From assembly GCA_019095985.1 (NCBI GenBank), contig CM032669.1, positions 6,297,843 through 6,361,842 on the forward strand: 64,000 nucleotides of DNA, written 5' to 3'. Shown here one piece after another: positions 62,601 to 64,000 of the stretch; position 1 is the stretch's first letter; each line of letters begins with the position of its first letter. The DNA is from Streblospio benedicti (lineage: Eukaryota; Annelida; Polychaeta; Spionida; Spionidae). The notes under the pieces were generated by a model that saw only the letters and a list, made by a program, of their open reading frames with translations, did no database searches and had not been told where the DNA came from. Made by a program: the position numbers and the translations under genes.

Positions 62601-63089
62601 TTATTTCTCATCTAGGAGGTTTTTTCATTCGGGGCAATTGGGCACCCAAATGGTCATTCGGGCACCCAGTAGCAACCACCTAATGATATTCCTCTTGAAA
62701 ACAGTAATGTTTATTTTCTACAATACAATACATTATAATACAATACAATACAATACAATTTATATAGCGTAAATTCCACTAAATGTTCATGTACGCTTGT
62801 AGGCCTCCTTAAACAAATGGTGCTTTAGTTGGGATTTAAAGGATACAAGAGTATATTCTGGTCAAATTTAAATATTCAGCATCGGCCTATACTCACAGAG
62901 CATTTAAGAAGATGTCAAGCGACTTCAAGAAGTCCGTTTTCTCCTGTGAGTCTATGACGGGCAGGCCCGCGCCTGGTGAGAGGGCGTCGCACACCGCTGC
63001 CGCCATGCTGTAGGTGGCGTATTGCTCCAGTCCCATGAACATGTAGCAGTGAATGGCGTCACCGGAGTCAAACGTGGGGTTGGGACACT
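35085..63089 (-). CDS. DEG/ENaC channel with C-type lectin domain and mucin-like linker, gene B (5' end outside)
   Basis: Twelve exons, read leftward: 62897-63089, 50075-50277 (lectin domain), 49179-49977 (Thr/Glu-rich linker, then [10 protein letters not shown]), 48866-48975 ([12 protein letters not shown]), 48365-48455 (NIGQDDYTP...AGAKVVIHG), 47675-47747, 46827-46937 (KPYGNC), 36919-37051 ([19 protein letters not shown]), 36561-36639 ([13 protein letters not shown]), 36324-36381 (MWPSERHK), 36047-36193 and 35085-35600 (pore and C-terminus). All borders are GT-AG, phases fit throughout, and the sum is about 837 residues with no stop. The last exon has [16 protein letters not shown]: the pre-TM2 site and G-x-S selectivity filter, followed by a 130-residue Ser/Lys-rich tail. 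TM1 must lie beyond the right edge. Expected at the plasma membrane as a trimeric sodium channel. The 12.6-kb intron between the lectin exons holds a cathepsin remnant; a different owner for 62897-63089 cannot be excluded. Confidence 0.85.
37143..37570. mobile_element. MITE of the 6863 family carrying a nested foldback
   Basis: The left end GGGATGATGTACATTTTGTC and body match the complement of 6863-7297. At about 37268-37466 it is interrupted by a foldback whose arms share TTGCGACGTTTCGTGGACTC. The nesting shows that the foldback moved later. Both lie in an intron of gene B. Confidence 0.7.
37268..37466. mobile_element. Foldback element with about 75-bp arms, nested
   Basis: The arms start GTGCTAGATATCTAAC and end with the complement, and include the CACCTCACACTTGCGACG block. 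The short centre reads CACTTCTACTAGCTCTTCTGC. No coding capacity. Confidence 0.75.
38030..38545 (-). mobile_element. LTR-retroelement fossil fragment (pol C-terminus), low confidence
   Basis: A minus-strand frame ends in [18 protein letters not shown], resembling the C-terminal tail of Gypsy/BEL-type polyproteins. The flanks 38030-38130 and 38458-38545 are inverted copies of each other and contain a TGTAATGATAT sequence that could be an LTR edge. Only this short piece remains; it is broken and has no full LTR. It appears fairly old. Confidence 0.35.
39290..39905. repeat. 600-bp inverted repeat with about 270-bp arms
   Basis: The arms run from GTGCTGACAGCAAGTTCAGAA to the centre near 39590, where ATTTGCATACA and its complement meet. 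The arm includes about 25 bp of the coding block at 39148-39333, so the repeat is an inverted duplication of local sequence rather than a plain transposon insertion. Confidence 0.8.
41640..41900. repeat. Foldback with about 115-bp arms
   Basis: The arms begin ATTTTATTTTATGTTCTATC and converge on CACTAACTACTGTTTTGCAG near 41780. Nearly perfect pairing. It lies in the decayed transposon-like gene. Confidence 0.8.
42780..43870. other. Non-coding stretch upstream of the zinc-finger gene
   Basis: Part of a gene B intron. A 60-bp phrase (GACTGCCACTTCTATTG...CCCTGCTGGTAAAGTGACAAGG) occurs twice, at about 42886 and 43100, a short local duplication. No gene seen. Confidence 0.4.
43878..44609 (+). CDS. 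C2H2 zinc-finger protein, five fingers, single exon
   Basis: An intact 243-residue frame. An N-terminal C-x2-C...H-x4-C motif (residues about 19-39) may be a degenerate finger. Five perfect C2H2 fingers follow, with cysteine/histidine sets at 102/105/118/122, 130/133/146/150, 158/161/174/178, 186/189/202/206 and 214/217/230/234, joined by TGEKP-type linkers. By family it binds DNA in the nucleus as a transcription regulator. Helix position 6 is hydrophobic (I, V, I, I) in the first four fingers, which is unusual. It has no intron, lies antisense within a gene B intron, and is flanked by repeats, so a retrocopy or a recently expanded family member is possible. No KRAB or BTB domain is seen. 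Confidence 0.85.
   Translation: MSALWILQKTWNPARNIQCKTCKKFFILIDLVYHRKKGCLRTDTMQCKINEKVLDCNSELDRNNQVTGKVDSQSCTLNTSVSPSHHGDHLVTKHKGKTRYTCAFCDKAFLYQNKLTIHMRTHTGEKPYECSECRKCFSTRDNLIVHMRNHTGEKPHKCSECGKGFNQSTKLTIHIRSHTGEKPYTCRECDRSFSQRSSLDIHMRTHTGEKPYICSECGRGFTVGCNLKSHLKVHSGQGSGVRH
45221..45562. mobile_element. MITE with about 125-bp inverted arms
   Basis: The left arm starts ACTAATTTTGTGATAAATCC and the right arm is its complement, with TTTCGGACATTTTCAATGTC and CACCAGGTGGCAGCACGTGA inside both. The short GC-rich centre contains CCGCGCGCGCCC. Non-autonomous; in a gene B intron. Confidence 0.8.
45570..46826. other. Intron of gene B, no gene
   Basis: It holds a lone 6863-family terminal repeat at 46515-46568, a pogo-like remnant at about 46670-46790 and CCCC- and (AC)n-rich patches near 46060-46110. 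The ORF at 45677-46180 has low-complexity composition and no domain. Confidence 0.5.
47834..47995. mobile_element. Short hAT-like MITE
   Basis: The ends TGCCAGATCCAGG and CCTGAATCTGGCA are inverted. The middle has a G run and a (GT)n run. Located in the intron between exons 48365 and 47747 of gene B. Confidence 0.55.
49179..49977 (-). other. Gene B exon: mucin-like Thr/Glu-rich linker joined to ENaC finger start
   Basis: The exon encodes 266 residues. The first 190 are made of short degenerate TTEEATTEA-type units, changing to TTTT/KTT-rich sequence ([14 protein letters not shown]); such sequence is normally O-glycosylated and extended. The final 60 ([16 protein letters not shown] to [14 protein letters not shown]) are the start of the ENaC finger domain. 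The repeats make the opposite strand open too; phases and the ENaC sequence favour the minus strand. Confidence 0.85.
50075..50277 (-). other. Gene B exon: second half of the C-type lectin-like domain
   Basis: It reads [11 protein letters not shown], then [23 protein letters not shown] and ALILCEI. These match the WIGL, NW, G-x-W and ICE landmarks of the fold. The inner cysteine pair and the EPN/QPD plus WND calcium-sugar motifs are missing, so classical calcium-dependent sugar binding is unlikely. Confidence 0.85.
51098..51188 (-). pseudogene. Truncated copy of the gene B first lectin exon
   Basis: It reads [19 protein letters not shown] and stops matching after about 30 residues. The 3' splice site is kept but the donor and the second half are gone, so the exon cannot be used normally. 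The complete copy is 62897-63089. Confidence 0.8.
51636..52056. mobile_element. hAT-like non-autonomous element
   Basis: The ends CAGGGCCGTAGC and (T)ACGGCCCTGG are inverted; the CAGGGxCGTAGC end is typical of hAT elements. It includes an (AACAA)n tract near 51945-52005. The second copy is at 63538-64000. Confidence 0.6.
53099..54540 (+). repeat. 1.38-kb dispersed repeat, third copy
   Basis: It starts at TCGGTTCAAATACTAGGGATT, matching from about 17620 of the first unit, and ends near GAAAACCTCCGCCAATGAATC. It lacks the first 240 bp of the unit and has an extra block at about 53940-54430. In a gene B intron. Confidence 0.75.
54855..54954. other. Assembly gap (100 N)
   Basis: A run of exactly 100 N. 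The 120 bases to its right are homopolymer-rich and look like poor consensus, as at the first gap. Confidence 1.
55151..55448 (+). pseudogene. Coding fragment with YHDEC module, related to 23230-23985
   Basis: After a 3' splice-like TTCTTTTTAG, the frame reads [33 protein letters not shown] and on to a stop at 55448. [14 protein letters not shown] aligns with DLIAKEAEYHKSCR at 23.7 kb, so both come from one uncharacterised family. No partner exons are visible; the N gap lies just upstream. Confidence 0.45.
55662..55773. mobile_element. Small foldback element
   Basis: CTCCTATTCACGAACCACTTAAG and its diverged complement lie about 55 bp apart around a GGTGGTCT-type centre. No coding capacity. 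Confidence 0.55.
56025..56870. mobile_element. DNA transposon remnant with about 80-bp inverted ends
   Basis: The left end CCCCCATTTCACATGGCGATC and the right end GGCCATGTGAAATGGGGG are inverted copies extending through CCTAGCTCC and TCCTCCAAAA. The 0.7-kb interior has short frames but no recognisable transposase. In a gene B intron. Confidence 0.75.
57508..59274 (-). pseudogene. Cathepsin L-like cysteine protease, partial and damaged
   Basis: Exons, read leftward: 59186-59274 ([17 protein letters not shown]), 58829-58915 ([14 protein letters not shown]), 57723-57897 ([14 protein letters not shown]...YKSGVYY...[17 protein letters not shown]) and 57508-57607 ([16 protein letters not shown]...YPVV, stop). 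These form the C-terminal two thirds of a papain-family mature enzyme. In 57723-57897 the frame slips between KCSS and VTLVVGYG, and the catalytic histidine expected just before that block is not readable. The asparagine of the triad (KNS) is split across the last intron. Exons for the propeptide and catalytic cysteine are not seen; a Penelope fragment fills the position directly upstream. By family, a lysosomal or digestive protease. It lies on the same strand inside a gene B intron. Confidence 0.75.
58211..58773. mobile_element. MITE with internal GGGGGTCACTCAATTT iterations
   Basis: The ends CACATAAATTACTTCCCA and the complement near 58745-58765 are inverted. The body repeats GGGGGTCAC-TCA-ATTT about seven times, plus a (GGT)n and a poly-C run. 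It sits between two exons of the cathepsin remnant. Confidence 0.75.
59280..60000 (-). mobile_element. Penelope-like retroelement fragment (connector plus GIY-YIG)
   Basis: A 239-residue frame includes a lysine/glutamate-rich connector ([19 protein letters not shown]), then a GIY-YIG endonuclease: [32 protein letters not shown] and [13 protein letters not shown]. The catalytic-type GIY and YIG-like strands and the downstream arginine are present. The reverse transcriptase is missing, so it is 5' truncated. Insertion is immediately before the 59186-59274 exon of the cathepsin remnant, on the same strand. Confidence 0.85.
60010..61550. other. No convincing gene
   Basis: AT-rich intronic sequence of gene B. 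The frame at 60012-60236 (minus) has a basic stretch and several cysteines, but no known domain or splice support. Confidence 0.35.
61557..61755 (+). other. Candidate terminal exon of an unknown, basic protein
   Basis: A strong 3' splice signal (CATATATTTTCAG) is followed by an open frame reading [18 protein letters not shown], then [15 protein letters not shown] and a basic end, with a stop at 61753-61755. The WPKGVKA...FF composition looks protein-like, but I cannot place it. No upstream exon is visible. It may be a transposon remnant. Confidence 0.35.
62897..63089 (-). other. Gene B exon: first half of the C-type lectin-like domain
   Basis: A phase 1 to phase 2 exon reading [19 protein letters not shown], then [19 protein letters not shown] and [15 protein letters not shown]. 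These are the first cysteines, helix 1 and helix 2 of the fold. Its borders and phases equal those of the gene A exon 26931-27129, though sequence identity is low. Confidence 0.85.
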
Positions 63090-63537
63090 CTACAGTGATT
63101 GTGTTTCATTTTAGGAAAACAATACGTGTGGAATATTGTCATGAAAATGGTGTTGAAATGCCTGTTCTAAATTTATGTGATTTACGATGAGAGTATGAAA
63201 ACCAGAAGGAAACATTCTGTGTCCAGCATGTTTACCAGTGTTGTAAACGCTGGAAATAGCTGTAACGCAACCTTATCTATTCGGGCTTATTAAGTATTAT
63301 TCATAACATGAACATGGACTTTGACGTGTGATTTAACACTATGACACTTAGATACTGGACGCTGGAAAGTTTACCGAAAATACACAGAGTCTTCAGTATT
63401 TTGCAATGCATACAACCATTTCAGTTATTTTGCCATGAATTCTATTTAGCATCGCCAATTCTTCACCAAATGGTGTTACTTTTAAAGAAATCCATTTTGG
63501 TTGAAGGAAATGATGTGGCAAAAGGTGGGTATGGACA

Positions 63538-64000
63538 GGGCCGTAGCCAGGATTGTAAACCAGAGGAGGCAAATATGTTTGGCGAGGGTGCAGACAATTG
63601 CCGTAGCCGCGCAGCTGTTCTAGTGTGGAGTAATGGCATGCCCCCACCCACCCCCAATAATATTGTTTTCTATTTAGGCCCCTTTATTAGTTTCTGAGGA
63701 TCAGAAATAAAACACAGTTATTGCTTAAAAAGGCAAATATCATCTAAAAGAGTACTTTTGCCAAGTACGGATAGACAGATGCTTTTTCAAATTTTTATGG
63801 AGTTTAATTTACGTGATATACTTTTTGGAGCATAAAACAATTATGTTAAGTCGCAGTTGCATTCAAGGTTTGACACAAAACAAACAAAAACAACAACAAA
63901 AAACAAAACAAAAACAACAAACAAAAACAACAACACCTAAACAAGAGAGGAAGCAGTTGCCTCTCCTGCCTGCCTCATATGTAGCTACGGCCCTGTGTGG
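63538..64000. mobile_element. hAT-like non-autonomous element, second copy
   Basis: It starts CAGGGCCGTAGCCAGGATTG and has the same (AACAA)n tract as 51636-52056. The other end is at the window edge (CTACGGCCCTG). Confidence 0.6.

Larger units (their letters stand above)
62040..64000. repeat. Segmental duplicate of 50660-52056 (runs to the window edge)
   Basis: The fuller of the two copies. It keeps the complete lectin exon (62897-63089) and an hAT-like element from 63538 with CAGGGCCGTAGCCAGG at its end. A 400-bp block at about 62150-62650, with several short insertions, is not in the other copy. Confidence 0.8.

Noticed and set aside
1-64000. CRISPR arrays, operons or bacterial contamination
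   Set aside because: The tandem arrays have no regular spacer structure. Genes have spliceosomal introns throughout, so the whole window reads as animal nuclear DNA.

Overview
The window is AT-rich, intron-rich nuclear DNA of a bilaterian animal, most likely a marine invertebrate. It holds spliced genes with GT-AG introns of 0.3-12 kb, a troponin C-like muscle gene, DEG/ENaC channel genes, a cathepsin L, and dense miniature inverted-repeat DNA transposons and Penelope-like retroelement fragments. The phylum cannot be fixed from the sequence. Two 100-N blocks (25018-25117 and 54855-54954) mark scaffold gaps; the bases beside them look corrupted.

Layout. 2.0-8.9 kb (perhaps to 12.3 kb), minus strand: a troponin C-like gene in five readable coding exons. 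14.9-15.6 kb, minus: a two-exon gene joining an Arg/Ser/Lys-rich, protamine-like N-terminus to a SWIB/MDM2 domain. 15.7-16.4 kb: a Penelope-like fragment. 17.1-20.0 kb: a 1.38-kb repeat in two direct copies plus an inverted piece. 20.0-25.0 kb: a near copy of 33.5-36.6 kb, broken by 2.2 kb of foreign sequence and ending at the first gap. 25.1-32.6 kb, minus: the 5' half of DEG/ENaC gene A. 35.1 kb to at least 63.1 kb, minus: DEG/ENaC gene B, whose large introns contain a decayed transposon-like gene, an intact single-exon C2H2 zinc-finger gene on the plus strand, a decayed cathepsin L gene, a Penelope fragment and many foldback elements.

Main result. Genes A and B encode channels in which a C-type lectin-like domain sits in the extracellular loop, directly after the conserved post-TM1 strand (FPAVTFCN in gene A). 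In gene B it is followed by a long Thr/Glu-rich, mucin-like linker and then the usual ENaC finger, palm and TM2. All splice phases agree, within each gene and between the two, and twelve gene B exons join into about 837 residues without a break. A polybasic, furin-like motif lies between TM1 and the lectin domain in gene A. I know of no described DEG/ENaC channel with this layout, so it is the best candidate here for an undescribed system: a lectin-bearing, possibly protease-processed sensory or epithelial sodium channel family in tandem.

The rest is mostly repeats. Several unrelated inverted-repeat elements carry iterated GGGGGTC-type motifs, and the 3' part of gene A looks like a recent or mis-assembled copy of gene B's tail.
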